Shown: positions 31,128 through 39,531, numbered from the stretch's first letter. The stretch is DNA of 64,000 bases from Sinorhizobium mexicanum (GCF_013488225.1 NZ_CP041238.1:3755501-3819500), one strand, 5' to 3'. The notes: generated by a model not told the origin, from the letters alone. Program-made: numbers and translations.

Positions 31128-31155
31128 CTTTAGCTCCGCATACACAATGCGCAAG
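31128..31155 (-). promoter_or_regulatory. Candidate promoter for the subunit IV gene
   Basis: On the minus strand CTTGCG (31150-31155), a 16-bp spacer and CTAAAG (31128-31133) give a partial match to CTTGAC-N17-CTATAT about 100 bp upstream of the start. The 322-bp gap 31025-31346 otherwise holds only the repeat at 31241-31343. Confidence 0.28.
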
Positions 31156-31240
31156 CCATGCGCAACGAAAACCCGCCCGCAAGGACTGCGGCATAAACGA
31201 TATCCTGTTTGCGCTCTTCCGTTGGCTGCGGCCGACGTGC

Positions 31241-31343
31241 CACAGCGCCGCGCGTTTGATCGGAACGCGCAAAGGACGCTGTGGCACTTTGAGTTGCTGC
31301 GTGTTTTCGCCCTTAAATCGGTTCGATTCAAGGAAACATGCAG
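31241..31343 (-). repeat. RIME-like two-palindrome repeat, copy 2
   Basis: Reverse orientation relative to copy 1. The GC-rich palindrome (CACAGCGCCGCGCGTTT...AAGGACGCTGTGG) comes first, the AT-rich one ends in GGAAACATGCAG. It lies 4 bp from the stop of the FeeM-like gene, so it is in that gene's 3' flank and may act as its transcript end. Confidence 0.75.
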
Positions 31344-31346
31344 TAA

Positions 31347-32123
31347 TCAGCCGCTTGCGAATGCACGGGCGTAAGCGCGACCGTAGCTGCCTTGCGCAAT
31401 TCGCGCGGTGGGCAGGATCGTCAGCGGTGCGAACGGCACTTCGTTGCGGTCCGCAAACATCATCCGGCGCTCGAACGGTTCGGAGTCGAAAATCGGATAA
31501 CGATCGAGGATCGAGGGACGCTGTCCGCGAACGCGCGCGACCAAGAGGGCACCGTCGGCATTGTAGACGCCGAGGTTTTCCCGGCACGCGACGACCGTCT
31601 CCGAGGCGAAGATACGCTTGTAGAAAGCCGTATGGCGCGGCCGGCAAGCCGTCAGGCAACGGTCGGCGGAGAAATATTCACAAGCCATCGCAACCGGACG
31701 GAGCGTCAGATAGGGCAGCGCCCGCATCTCGTCGCCGAGCACCTCGGGATCCACGGCGAGCCTGCCCGGGTCGATCAGCACCATGCCCGCATCCAGGAAG
31801 GTATCGATCTCCGGACCGAAGATAATTCCGGACGTGCTTGCCCGGTGGTCCGGCGTCACATGGTGTACACGCACCGTACTGACCAGGTTCTCATCGAGAT
31901 AGATGCCGAACACATAGGCATGACTATCGAAGTCGAGGTCGTCTATCAGCGTTGATCCCGTCAGCTCCATCAGGTTGACGGCCTTGTAGGCCTTGTACCT
32001 GAGCCGCGCGATGTCTTCCATGTCCTCGCCGGTTTCGACGCGCCTGTATTCGACGCGGTCGAGCAGCTGCATCAGCTTCTCGGAAAAAATTCCAGGCTCC
32101 GCCTGGCGCCCATCAGCACCCAT
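31347..32123 (-). CDS. FeeM-like N-acyl amino acid synthase (GNAT fold)
   Basis: This 258-aa protein resembles the FeeM / autoinducer-synthase-like branch of GNAT enzymes, which join a fatty acyl group to an amino acid. Supporting features are RLRYKAYKA at about residues 40-48, the LVSTVRVH strand, and a C-terminal RHTAFYKRIF block typical of these enzymes. The product is unknown. ATG 32123 is used; the preceding TTG is possible. Three TTAA-N7-TTAA boxes lie between 16 and 111 bp upstream, suggesting control by the cell-cycle regulator CtrA. No exporter or acyl carrier gene is adjacent. Family assignment is by pattern recall. Confidence 0.7.
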   Translation of the reverse strand: MGADGRQAEPGIFSEKLMQLLDRVEYRRVETGEDMEDIARLRYKAYKAVNLMELTGSTLIDDLDFDSHAYVFGIYLDENLVSTVRVHHVTPDHRASTSGIIFGPEIDTFLDAGMVLIDPGRLAVDPEVLGDEMRALPYLTLRPVAMACEYFSADRCLTACRPRHTAFYKRIFASETVVACRENLGVYNADGALLVARVRGQRPSILDRYPIFDSEPFERRMMFADRNEVPFAPLTILPTARIAQGSYGRAYARAFASG

Positions 32124-32138
32124 CAATCGCCCCCATAG

Positions 32139-32153
32139 TTAACAAAAGGTTAA
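32139..32153. promoter_or_regulatory. CtrA-type box 1 (TTAA-N7-TTAA)
   Basis: TTAACAAAAGGTTAA lies 15 bp upstream of the FeeM-like start codon. It is the exact reverse complement of box 2. Being so close to the start it could overlap the transcription start and repress. Confidence 0.6.
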
Positions 32154-32202
32154 CCTATTGACGGCTGGGGAGCTGGCAACAACAAAATGATACAGGCTGC
32201 AC

Positions 32203-32217
32203 TTAACCTTTTGTTAA
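32203..32217. promoter_or_regulatory. CtrA-type box 2 (TTAA-N7-TTAA)
   Basis: TTAACCTTTTGTTAA is separated by 2 bp from box 3. On the minus strand a TATCAT hexamer follows 10 bp downstream of this box and could serve as a -10 element for the FeeM-like gene. Confidence 0.6.
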
Positions 32218-32219
32218 CC

Positions 32220-32234
32220 TTAACAAATGGTTAA
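32220..32234. promoter_or_regulatory. CtrA-type box 3 (contains TTAACCAT)
   Basis: Read on the minus strand this is TTAACCATTTGTTAA, which contains the classic CtrA half-site TTAACCAT as well as the TTAA-N7-TTAA spacing. It is about 100 bp upstream of the FeeM-like start. Confidence 0.65.
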
Positions 32235-32339
32235 ATTCCATGGTGAATCCGTGGGGTGAGGGTCGCAAACGTTGCCGGGAGCCTGATGCGGGGCAGAATG
32301 GCGGAGCAGAGCCGCGCATTGAAACGAAGAGATGGGACG

Positions 32340-34649
32340 TCAGGCGATGCGCTGGTTGGACGACTTCGTGGGTCGTTTCCGTACACCCTGCTTGCACAAG
32401 GCGTCGATCGCGGAGGCCGGCATCGGCGCCGCGAAGACAAAGCCCTGTATCAGGTCGGCGCATTTGTATTCGTTGATCAGCTGGAGCTGATCCGCAGTCT
32501 CTACCCCTTCGACGACGGTCTTCAGGCCGAGGGCGCGGGCGAGATTGACGGTGCCTCGCAAGAGCTTGAAGCGCCGTGCGTCTTCGCGAATGTTGCGGAC
32601 GAAAGACCGGTCGATCTTGATGATGCCGGCAGGCAGCGTATCGAGATAGCTGAGGCTCGAATAACCGGTGCCGAAGTCGTCGATAGCGATGGTTATGCCC
32701 CGCTCGTGCAGCTCGCTGAGAATGCCCTGGACCTTGGCCGGCTCATCCATCAGGCAGCTTTCCGTCACCTCGAGGTGCAGCCGCGCCGGACACAGCCCCG
32801 TTTCCTTGAGCGCCTCGTTGACCACCGCGACGATCCCGTCGCCCCTGAGATCGAGGACCGAGAGATTGACCGACACCGACACGTCGGCCGGCCAGTTCAT
32901 GCAGTCCCTGCATGCCTGCCTTAGAACAAAGCGCGTGATGTCGGTGACGACACCCATCTCTTCGGCAAGCTGGATGAACACGTTCGGCGGCACGGGCCCA
33001 CGCTCCGGATGTGTCCAGCGCGCCAACGCCTCGCAGCATTCGATCCGCGATCCATCCGGCGTAAACATCGGCTGGTAGGACACGCTCAGGCTATTTGCGT
33101 TAAGCGCATCGCGCAAATCGCTCTTGAGTTTCTGGCGATCGAGATAGCGGGCATCCATCTCGCCTTCGAAGGCGGTGCAGCCACTCTTGTTCCTTGCCTT
33201 GGTTTCCGAGAGTGCCAGGTCCGCCTTGATCTGCAATTCTTCGAACCGGAAATCGCCACTCTGAACAATGACGAAGCCGGCGCTCATGGTCATGGCGAAT
33301 GTGAAGCCGCCAGCCACGTAAACGCCGCGCAGACCTGCATGCACGGCCCGGATCCGCTCTTCCAGATCGGCAACATCTGCCCTGTTGGGAAAGAAGACCA
33401 CGAACTCGTCACCCATCAGGCGAGCGGCGATCGCATCGTCGCCGGTAAGGCTCTTGAGGCGTTCGGCGATCGCCTGTAGCAATTTGTCGCCGACGACATG
33501 CCCTCGCGTATCGTTGACATGCTTGAATTCCGCCACATCGACGAGGAGAAGGCCTATGTCGCGGCCGTGCCCGCCACTGGCAGCCATCGCATTGTGGGCA
33601 AGTTCAGAAAAATAGTCTCGGCTCGGCAGCCCCGTCAGCGTGTCGAAGCGCACCATCTGCAGGACCTGCTTCTCCGCCTGCACACGCGCCGTCACGTCTT
33701 CGAAGATCAACACGATCTCGCCGTTCTCGCGGCGATTTGCCGAGAACTCGAGGAAAAGGTCTTGCGAGGTGGAGATCAGCGCGCGAGAGCGCTTTCCCTC
33801 GATCAGCAGGTCGAGCTGTCGCGCGATCTTCTCCTTGTTGTCCGCGCCAAGCGCCATGCGGTCGGCGGCACGCTGCAGCACTTCGTCGAGCAGGCGATCC
33901 TTGAGATCGGCCTTGTCGCCGAGGCTGAGGAGCTCGCAGGCGCGTTCATTCGCGACCACGATGCGGTTGTGGCCGTCGAGCATGAAAAGCCCATGCGTCA
34001 TGTTGTTGAGTGCCGCGTCGAATTGCCCGGCAATGGTCGATATTTCCCGCGCCGCGAGGACGTTCTCATAGAGGAAGGAGCGCACGTTGTTCGCCATCGT
34101 CCAGGTGGTCAGGATGAATGGCAGTATCAGCACCGCCAGGACGAGCATGTAGGGGTCCCGCAAGGTCAAGAGACCGATCACGATCGGCAGGCACGCCGAT
34201 GATGACAGCAAGAGGACCGCTCGTTCGGAACCATAGTTCCGGCCCACCAACGAAATCATCGACGCCAGCGTCACCGAAATGCACGCCAGTTCCGCGAAGG
34301 AATCCTGACTGACGACGATTGCATATCCGCAGGCAATGCCGCAGGTCAGCGTCACGCTGACGCCACCGACGATGTATCGGTTCTCCCATTTTCTGACCAT
34401 GGCATTGTCGGCGCGGGAAAAATCCTGCCGGTCGAACCGGGCCATGTCCAGGTTGCGGAGCGCCCAGACGACGACGATGGTCGCGGCGCATAACAGATAG
34501 AAAAGATCGGAGGTCTTGACGAAGACAAGCAGGAAGGTCACGACATGCGACAGCATGCCGATCACCAGCGTCCGGCGATGTTCATAGAGCGAACTCACAG
34601 ACGACAGGTAGACATCTGTCGGAAGAGCGCCCCGTTCATTGGGCATCAT
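32340..34649 (-). CDS. Membrane PAS-GGDEF-EAL protein with degenerate GGDEF
   Basis: This 769-aa protein has an N-terminal membrane region (about residues 20-195, five to six hydrophobic helices), a PAS-like domain (about 205-310), a GGDEF domain (about 320-490) and an EAL domain (about 510-755). GGDEF keeps DVAEFKHVNDTRGH, but the signature reads RLMGDEF instead of GGDEF, so cyclase activity is doubtful. EAL retains CEALARW, EVTESCLMD, IDDFGTGYSSL, KIDRSF and QGFVFAAP, so c-di-GMP phosphodiesterase activity is plausible. Two ATGs (34649, 34646) are adjacent. It lies 214 bp upstream of the FeeM-like gene on the same strand. Confidence 0.92.
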   Translation of the reverse strand: MMPNERGALPTDVYLSSVSSLYEHRRTLVIGMLSHVVTFLLVFVKTSDLFYLLCAATIVVVWALRNLDMARFDRQDFSRADNAMVRKWENRYIVGGVSVTLTCGIACGYAIVVSQDSFAELACISVTLASMISLVGRNYGSERAVLLLSSSACLPIVIGLLTLRDPYMLVLAVLILPFILTTWTMANNVRSFLYENVLAAREISTIAGQFDAALNNMTHGLFMLDGHNRIVVANERACELLSLGDKADLKDRLLDEVLQRAADRMALGADNKEKIARQLDLLIEGKRSRALISTSQDLFLEFSANRRENGEIVLIFEDVTARVQAEKQVLQMVRFDTLTGLPSRDYFSELAHNAMAASGGHGRDIGLLLVDVAEFKHVNDTRGHVVGDKLLQAIAERLKSLTGDDAIAARLMGDEFVVFFPNRADVADLEERIRAVHAGLRGVYVAGGFTFAMTMSAGFVIVQSGDFRFEELQIKADLALSETKARNKSGCTAFEGEMDARYLDRQKLKSDLRDALNANSLSVSYQPMFTPDGSRIECCEALARWTHPERGPVPPNVFIQLAEEMGVVTDITRFVLRQACRDCMNWPADVSVSVNLSVLDLRGDGIVAVVNEALKETGLCPARLHLEVTESCLMDEPAKVQGILSELHERGITIAIDDFGTGYSSLSYLDTLPAGIIKIDRSFVRNIREDARRFKLLRGTVNLARALGLKTVVEGVETADQLQLINEYKCADLIQGFVFAAPMPASAIDALCKQGVRKRPTKSSNQRIA

Positions 34650-34693
34650 GAACCAAGCTCCGGGTTTGCCGGATTGTTAGGGTCGAGGACTTA

Positions 34694-34724
34694 ACGAAAG
34701 ATTTCGTCTAACCCCCCGAAAGAT
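34694..34724. promoter_or_regulatory. Palindrome and direct repeat upstream of the GGDEF-EAL gene
   Basis: ACGAAAGATTTCGT (34694-34707) is a 14-bp palindrome with a 2-bp centre. CGAAAGAT recurs at 34717-34724, 22 bp (about two helical turns) from its first occurrence. It lies 45 bp upstream of the GGDEF-EAL start. I see nothing else supportable in the 406-bp gap 34650-35055. Confidence 0.35.
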
Positions 34725-35055
34725 CTGCCGAATTGCAGGATAGCAGCAAACAGGCACTGGGCTACACGCACCGATTCAACCCAATATTGCAGAAGACTGG
34801 TAAAAGTAGCCTCTTTCTACAACCACGCATAGGCATTTGCGACTTGCACACTTCTTCAACTGGCGCGGGCTCCAGCCTCGTTTTCCCGATGAAATGGTTA
34901 CCCGACCTTGAAGAAATGCCCTAAATCCTCTCCCGTTCTTATCCTAGCCTGCCCAAAAAGCCCAGTCACCGGTGGCAGGCCGTCGAGAGCGATTCTCGAT
35001 AGTTGACTTTAACCGAGATCTGACTGCAAGGCTTTCCGAATAGAAACGGAGTTTG

Positions 35056-35811
35056 ATGATGTCGAAGCCTGTCGTTGCGATTCCCTGCGACTTCCGCGAA
35101 TTCGACGGCAATGTCTGGCATGTTGCCGCCCATCAATATGTGCGCGCGGCCGTCGAAGGCTCCGGCGTCATGCCGTTCCTCATTCCGGCGCTCGAAACCG
35201 GCAATGACATCGACGAGGTCCTCGACCGTGTGGATGGCGTTCTAGCGAGCGGGGCACGCTCCAATGTCCACCCTTCACTTTATGGGAAGCAAGCGACGGA
35301 TGCGGACGGTCCGTTCGATCCGGGTCGCGACGCCACCAGCCTGCCGCTGATCCGGCGTGCGCTTGATCGCGGCGTTCCGCTGCTAGCGATCTGCCGAGGC
35401 ATCCAGGAGCTCAATGTTGCGCTCGGCGGTACGCTCGCGACCGAAATTCAGGACCAGCCCGGCATCTGGGATCATCGCAAGCCCGATGTTCCCGAACTCG
35501 ACGTTGCCTATGGCATTCGCCAGGACGTGATCGTCAAGGAAGGAAGCTGCCTGGCGCCCGTCCTCGGCGCCGGCCGTGTCAGGGTCAATTCGCTGCACCG
35601 GCAGGCAATCGCCGCAACCGCGCCGCGCCTCGCCGTCGAAGCTGTTGCCGATGACGGCACGATCGAGGCGGTGTCGGTCATCGGCGCCAAAGCCTTCGCC
35701 GTCGGCGTGCAATGGCACCCGGAATACTGGGTGAAAACCGACACACCTTCGGCCTCGCTTTTCAGGGCCTTCGGCGATGCGGTGCGTGCCTATAAAGAGG
35801 CAAAGGCCTGA
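35056..35811 (+). CDS. Class I glutamine amidotransferase-like hydrolase (peptidase C26)
   Basis: This 251-aa protein resembles gamma-glutamyl-gamma-aminobutyrate hydrolases (PuuD family). The nucleophile Cys sits in PLLAICRGIQELNVALGG (about residue 113) and the catalytic His in GVQWHPEYW near residue 222. It probably hydrolyses a gamma-glutamyl amide such as a polyamine-derived intermediate; polyamine pathway genes (a decarboxylase) lie 9 kb away but are not linked. TTG 35053, ATG 35056 and ATG 35059 are consecutive after ACGGAG; an ATG is preferred. It stands alone. Confidence 0.87.
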   Translation: MMSKPVVAIPCDFREFDGNVWHVAAHQYVRAAVEGSGVMPFLIPALETGNDIDEVLDRVDGVLASGARSNVHPSLYGKQATDADGPFDPGRDATSLPLIRRALDRGVPLLAICRGIQELNVALGGTLATEIQDQPGIWDHRKPDVPELDVAYGIRQDVIVKEGSCLAPVLGAGRVRVNSLHRQAIAATAPRLAVEAVADDGTIEAVSVIGAKAFAVGVQWHPEYWVKTDTPSASLFRAFGDAVRAYKEAKA

Positions 35812-35897
35812 TCTCGTCTTCCGGATCATTTCACCGTTTCATCGAAACAGCGAATTGACCCATTCGTTGAGCCCACGCAGTTCCGGACGCCAAACCG

Positions 35898-36881
35898 TTA
35901 CACGCTTTTCCTGGAATTGCGCCGGAAGGGCGTTTCAACGACCGGAGTAAGGGCCTCTCCCGTCGAAAACCAGGCCTTCAGATTGTCGACGACGAGATCG
36001 GACATCGCGTTGCGGGTCGCCACCGAAGCGGAAGCCACATGCGGCAGAAGTGACACGTTCGGAAGCGTGAGCAATGCCTCCGGCACGTGTGGCTCATTCT
36101 CGAAAACATCGAGCCCCGCCCCGGCGATGACGCCATTCTGAAGGGCGGCAACAAGCGCCGCCTCGTCCACGGTCGAGCCGCGGCCGACATTGATCAGCAC
36201 ACCCTGAGGGCCGAGCGCGGCCAGAACGTCGGCGTTGACGGCCTTCAGTGTGCTCGGCGTGCCGGGCACGATCACGATCATCGTGTCGACCGCGTCGGCA
36301 AGGTCCCTGAGGCTTGAATGATAGGCGTAGGCAAGCCCCTCGCGCGGCGTGCGCGTGTGGTAGGCGATCGGAACAGCGAAAGCCTCGAGTCTCCTTGCGA
36401 TCGCAAGGCCGATCCGCCCCAGGCCGAAAAGCCCGATCTTGCGCCCCCGGAGCGAGAGCGGCGAAAGTGGAAACGCCCCTTCCCGCGCCCAGCGGCCCTG
36501 CCGCAACCATTGCTCGGCCTGTGGCAGGCACCGGAGCGTATTGAGGAGCAGGCCGATTGCCGTGTCGGCAACCTCCTCGGTCAGGACATCGGGTGTATTG
36601 GTGACGGCAATCCCTCGCGCTGCCGCGCGGGCAACATCGACGCCATCATAGCCAACGCCGAAATTGCCGATGATCTCGAGGTGGGGTAACGCGTCCATAA
36701 GATCCACCGGCAGGCGGCCGGAAACCGCCACGCCGGCGACGTCCGCCATCTCCGGCGTCACCAAATCCACATCGGCCCGCTCGATGCGCACGGTCTCGAA
36801 CATTTCCGGTAGCCGGTCGAGAATGCGCTGGTTGATCTTGCCGGGCACGAGAATTCTGGGGCGGCTCTCGGACATCATCAT
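35898..36881 (-). CDS. D-isomer 2-hydroxyacid dehydrogenase (glyoxylate/hydroxypyruvate reductase type)
   Basis: This 327-aa NAD(P)-dependent enzyme has an NAD-binding motif FGLGRIGLAIARRLEAF (about residues 152-168). The catalytic Arg lies in NVGRGSTVDEAAL, the Glu in DVFENEPHVP, and the His in LPHVASAS near residue 286. Substrate could be glyoxylate, hydroxypyruvate or another 2-ketoacid. Three consecutive ATGs (36881, 36878, 36875) follow GAAAGGA; the last has the best SD spacing. It lies 18 bp downstream of a LacI-family gene, so the two are probably co-transcribed. Confidence 0.9.
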   Translation of the reverse strand: MMMSESRPRILVPGKINQRILDRLPEMFETVRIERADVDLVTPEMADVAGVAVSGRLPVDLMDALPHLEIIGNFGVGYDGVDVARAAARGIAVTNTPDVLTEEVADTAIGLLLNTLRCLPQAEQWLRQGRWAREGAFPLSPLSLRGRKIGLFGLGRIGLAIARRLEAFAVPIAYHTRTPREGLAYAYHSSLRDLADAVDTMIVIVPGTPSTLKAVNADVLAALGPQGVLINVGRGSTVDEAALVAALQNGVIAGAGLDVFENEPHVPEALLTLPNVSLLPHVASASVATRNAMSDLVVDNLKAWFSTGEALTPVVETPFRRNSRKSV

Positions 36882-36899
36882 TCCTTTCGGGAGATGCGC

Positions 36900-37922
36900 T
36901 CAGGCGGTCACGCGGAGAGGGCCGGTCGACTGGCGTATGCGCATCTCCGGCTTTATCAGATGGATTCCGTCCGGCTCGTGGCTGCCGGAAAGCTTGTCGA
37001 GAAGCGCTCGCGCCGCGCTGCGGCCGACGTCGGCCTGCCCGTTCCAGACGGTCGTCAGCGCCGGGGTCGCGATCGAGGCTTCCTCGAGGTCGTCATAGCC
37101 GGTGACCGAGATGTCGACGCCCGGCACGAGCCCGGCGCGGGCGATGCCGTTCATCATGCCGATTGCCACCAGGTCGTTCCAGCAGACGACTGCCGTCGGC
37201 TTTTGCGGCAGCGACAAGAGATGTACGGCCGCCTCGAAACCGCCCTGCTTGGAGCGCGGCCCGGGAATGCGCAAGTCCGGATCGACGTCGATATTCGCCT
37301 TGCGCAGCGCATTCACATAACCCTGGTAGCGGTCGCGGCCGGTCGAGGTCTGGTCGGTGCCGCCGACCATTGCGATGCAGCGGTGGCCAAGGCCGATAAG
37401 GTGATTGGTCGCAAGCGAAATGCCATAGGCATCGTCGCCGCGGAAAATCGGCACGTCGAGTCCCTCGATCGACCGGGCAATCAGAATTGCCGGCATGCCG
37501 TTGTCCTCGGCAAGCTGTATGTCCTCCGGCGGGGTGCCGATCGCCGGCGACATGATCACGCCGTCGCCGCCAAGCTGCAGCAGCGTCTCGATGAAGTCGC
37601 GCTGCTTCTCGACGGAATCGTAGTGATTGGAGAGGATGAAGGTCTGCTTGTCGCGATCGAGTTCCGCCTCGATCGCCTTGAGGATTTCCCCGTAGAACGG
37701 GTTCATGATGTCGTGCACGACGACGCCAATGATGCCGGATCGCGATGTCCTCAAGCTCGCGGCGCGGCGATTGTAGATATAGCCGAGCGCGCGTGCCTGC
37801 TCCTTGATCTTATCGCGTGTGACGGTCGCCACCAGTGGGCTGTCACGCAATGCCAGGGATACTGTCGCCGTCGAAAGGCCGAGTGTTTCCGCGATTGTCG
37901 AAAGCTTGACCTTTTGCGCCAC
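36900..37922 (-). CDS. LacI-family transcriptional regulator
   Basis: This 340-aa regulator begins with the LacI HTH (VKLSTIAETLGLSTATVSLALRD, residues 4-26) and hinge (LGYIYNRRAASLRTSRSG). A periplasmic-binding-protein-like effector domain follows (GIIGVVVHDIMNPFYGEILKAIE). It is upstream of and probably co-transcribed with the 2-hydroxyacid dehydrogenase gene. A perfect palindrome 48 bp upstream of its start suggests autoregulation. The ligand is probably a sugar or sugar acid by family precedent, but it is not determinable here. Confidence 0.92.
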   Translation of the reverse strand: MAQKVKLSTIAETLGLSTATVSLALRDSPLVATVTRDKIKEQARALGYIYNRRAASLRTSRSGIIGVVVHDIMNPFYGEILKAIEAELDRDKQTFILSNHYDSVEKQRDFIETLLQLGGDGVIMSPAIGTPPEDIQLAEDNGMPAILIARSIEGLDVPIFRGDDAYGISLATNHLIGLGHRCIAMVGGTDQTSTGRDRYQGYVNALRKANIDVDPDLRIPGPRSKQGGFEAAVHLLSLPQKPTAVVCWNDLVAIGMMNGIARAGLVPGVDISVTGYDDLEEASIATPALTTVWNGQADVGRSAARALLDKLSGSHEPDGIHLIKPEMRIRQSTGPLRVTA

Positions 37923-37970
37923 TATGTTCCCCCTGATTTCACCGATCTCGTCAGCCCGTTTTAAATCTTC

Positions 37971-37985
37971 TTTAAACTGTTTAAA
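37971..37985. promoter_or_regulatory. Candidate LacI-family operator
   Basis: TTTAAACTGTTTAAA is a perfect 15-bp palindrome (central T) upstream of the LacI-family gene; a related TTTTAAAT lies 10 bp before it. It sits where the gene's own promoter should be. Confidence 0.45.
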
Positions 37986-38013
37986 TCATCGCCGCAATCA
38001 GGAAGTGTCGCCC

Positions 38014-38116
38014 CGCAGCGCCGCGCGTCTTATGAGACGCGCAAAGGACGCTGTAGCACTTTGAATTGCTACATGTTTTTGTCCTTTGATCGGCTACGGT
38101 TAAAGGCAACATGCAG
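38014..38116 (-). repeat. RIME-like two-palindrome repeat, copy 3
   Basis: GCAGCGCCGCGCGTCTtatgAGACGCGC followed by AAAGGACGCTG forms the GC-rich palindrome; the AT-rich palindrome ends GGCAACATGCAG. It separates the LacI-family gene start from the MarR gene stop. Confidence 0.75.
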
Positions 38117-38129
38117 TGGCCGCGTGGGA

Positions 38130-38627
38130 TCAATCGGGCGCCCTTGCCGCCTGCAGATTGCTGTCGACCGCCTTGAGCAATTTCAGAAGCGTACGCACCT
38201 GCTTGTCGGTCAAGCCCCGTGTGGCGAGCTGTTCGGAATGCTGACCAGCCTCCGCAATGGTCTGAAGCCGTTCGCGCCCGGGCATGGTCAGATAGACCTT
38301 CGTCAGTCTCGCATCTTCCTCATCCGGCCGGCGTTCGAGGAAGCCCTGCGCTTCCATGCGGCCGATCGTGCGCGTCATAGTCGGTGCCTTGACGCCAAGT
38401 TTTGCTGCTAGCGCACCTGCCGTCAGGCCATCGGTCTCGGCCAGCGCGAGCATGACGCCGTCCTGCCCCGCATAGAGGCCGCTCTCCACCAGATTGCGGG
38501 AAAGTACGGTGCGCATCGAGCGCGCCGCCTGCACAAGAACCGAAGCAAGATCGTGCGGCTCGACAGCAAGCTCGTCCCTCTTCTTGCCGTTCTTGCCCTT
38601 CTTTTCGGCCTTGCTCTTCTTGCCCAT
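38130..38627 (-). CDS. MarR-family transcriptional regulator
   Basis: This 165-aa winged-helix regulator has a highly basic N-terminal tail (MGKKSKAEKKGKNGKKRDEL). The MarR core follows: GLTAGALAAKLGVKAPTMTR (recognition region, about residues 75-94), then RRPDEEDARLTKVYLT (the wing, with the DxRxxxVxLT family signature). It is divergent from the creatininase-family gene, with 112 bp between the starts, so it may regulate that gene. The Lys-rich tail is unusual and may add nonspecific DNA contact. Confidence 0.9.
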   Translation of the reverse strand: MGKKSKAEKKGKNGKKRDELAVEPHDLASVLVQAARSMRTVLSRNLVESGLYAGQDGVMLALAETDGLTAGALAAKLGVKAPTMTRTIGRMEAQGFLERRPDEEDARLTKVYLTMPGRERLQTIAEAGQHSEQLATRGLTDKQVRTLLKLLKAVDSNLQAARAPD

Positions 38628-38739
38628 TGGACCTCCCGCCGAATCCCGTACACTCTGTTATAGCAATACGGCTTGTGATTACGAACTGTATGACTCAAAT
38701 AACAATTTTACGACACTCGGGATGGAGAACCGAAGAGAA

Positions 38740-39531
38740 ATGTTGATGCCCGAGCCCAACTGGAACGACAACCCCTCCGATCTCGCGCCTTCCGAGCGGC
38801 GGCAGTGGATCGCGGTGCTGCCGCTCGGCGCGCATGAGCAGCATGGGCCGCATCTTCCCTTCGAAACCGATCGGCTGATCGCAGAGGGCATCGTTCGGCG
38901 TGTCACGGCCGCGCGGCCGGCGGACCTTCCGGTAACGTTCCTACCGGTCGAGCCCGTCGGCTATTCGATCGAGCATATGGACGTGTCCGGCACGCGCACG
39001 CTCACCTTTGACGAAGCGATCGGTCGTTGGCTCGGGATCGCCGAAAATCTCCATCGCCTCGGCATCCGCAAATTCGTCATGCTGAACGCCCATGGCGGCA
39101 ACTCGCCGCTGATGACGATCGTCGCGACGGAGGCGCGGGTGCGCTTCGGTATGCTCGCGGTCGCGACGAGCTGGACGCGTTTCGGGCAGCCGGAGGGCTG
39201 GATCAGCACCGAGGACAAGGCGCTCGACATCCATGGCGGCGACATCGAGACGTCGGTGATGCTGGCACTCCACCCCGACAAGGTGGATATGACGCGGGCC
39301 ACCCGGTTTTCTTCCCGCCAGAGCGACTTCATCGCCCGGTTCACGCATTTGCGCGCCTACGGCCCGCACGCGTTCGGCTGGAAAATGTCGGACCTCAACC
39401 GGCAGGGTGTCGCCGGCGATGCCGGCGCCGCGACTGCCGCGCGTGGCGAAGTGCTCCTTGCACACACGGTGAAAGGCATCATCGAACTGCTCGAGGACGT
39501 GAAGGCCTTCGACATCGACGAACTTTCCTGA
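38740..39531 (+). CDS. Creatininase family protein
   Basis: This 263-aa metal-dependent amidohydrolase-like protein has the family blocks LPLGAHEQHGPHLPFETD (metal-binding Glu/His/Asp, about residues 28-45), NAHGGNSP (about residue 122) and DIHGGDIETSVML. Members include creatininase and mycofactocin or FAPy-type hydrolases, so substrate is not assigned. ATG 38740 is chosen as it lies in GAAGAGAAATG just before MPEPNW-type sequence. Earlier in-frame starts overlap the divergent MarR gene and are rejected. Confidence 0.86.
   Translation: MLMPEPNWNDNPSDLAPSERRQWIAVLPLGAHEQHGPHLPFETDRLIAEGIVRRVTAARPADLPVTFLPVEPVGYSIEHMDVSGTRTLTFDEAIGRWLGIAENLHRLGIRKFVMLNAHGGNSPLMTIVATEARVRFGMLAVATSWTRFGQPEGWISTEDKALDIHGGDIETSVMLALHPDKVDMTRATRFSSRQSDFIARFTHLRAYGPHAFGWKMSDLNRQGVAGDAGAATAARGEVLLAHTVKGIIELLEDVKAFDIDELS

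Noticed and set aside
34690..34712. Possible CtrA box upstream of the GGDEF-EAL gene
   Set aside because: Only one TTAA (34691) is present; the second half at N7 is missing. I list the palindrome there instead.
38494..38739. 82-codon N-terminal extension of the creatininase-family gene
   Set aside because: It overlaps the divergent MarR gene and encodes no family sequence; an ATG at 38740 gives the normal start.
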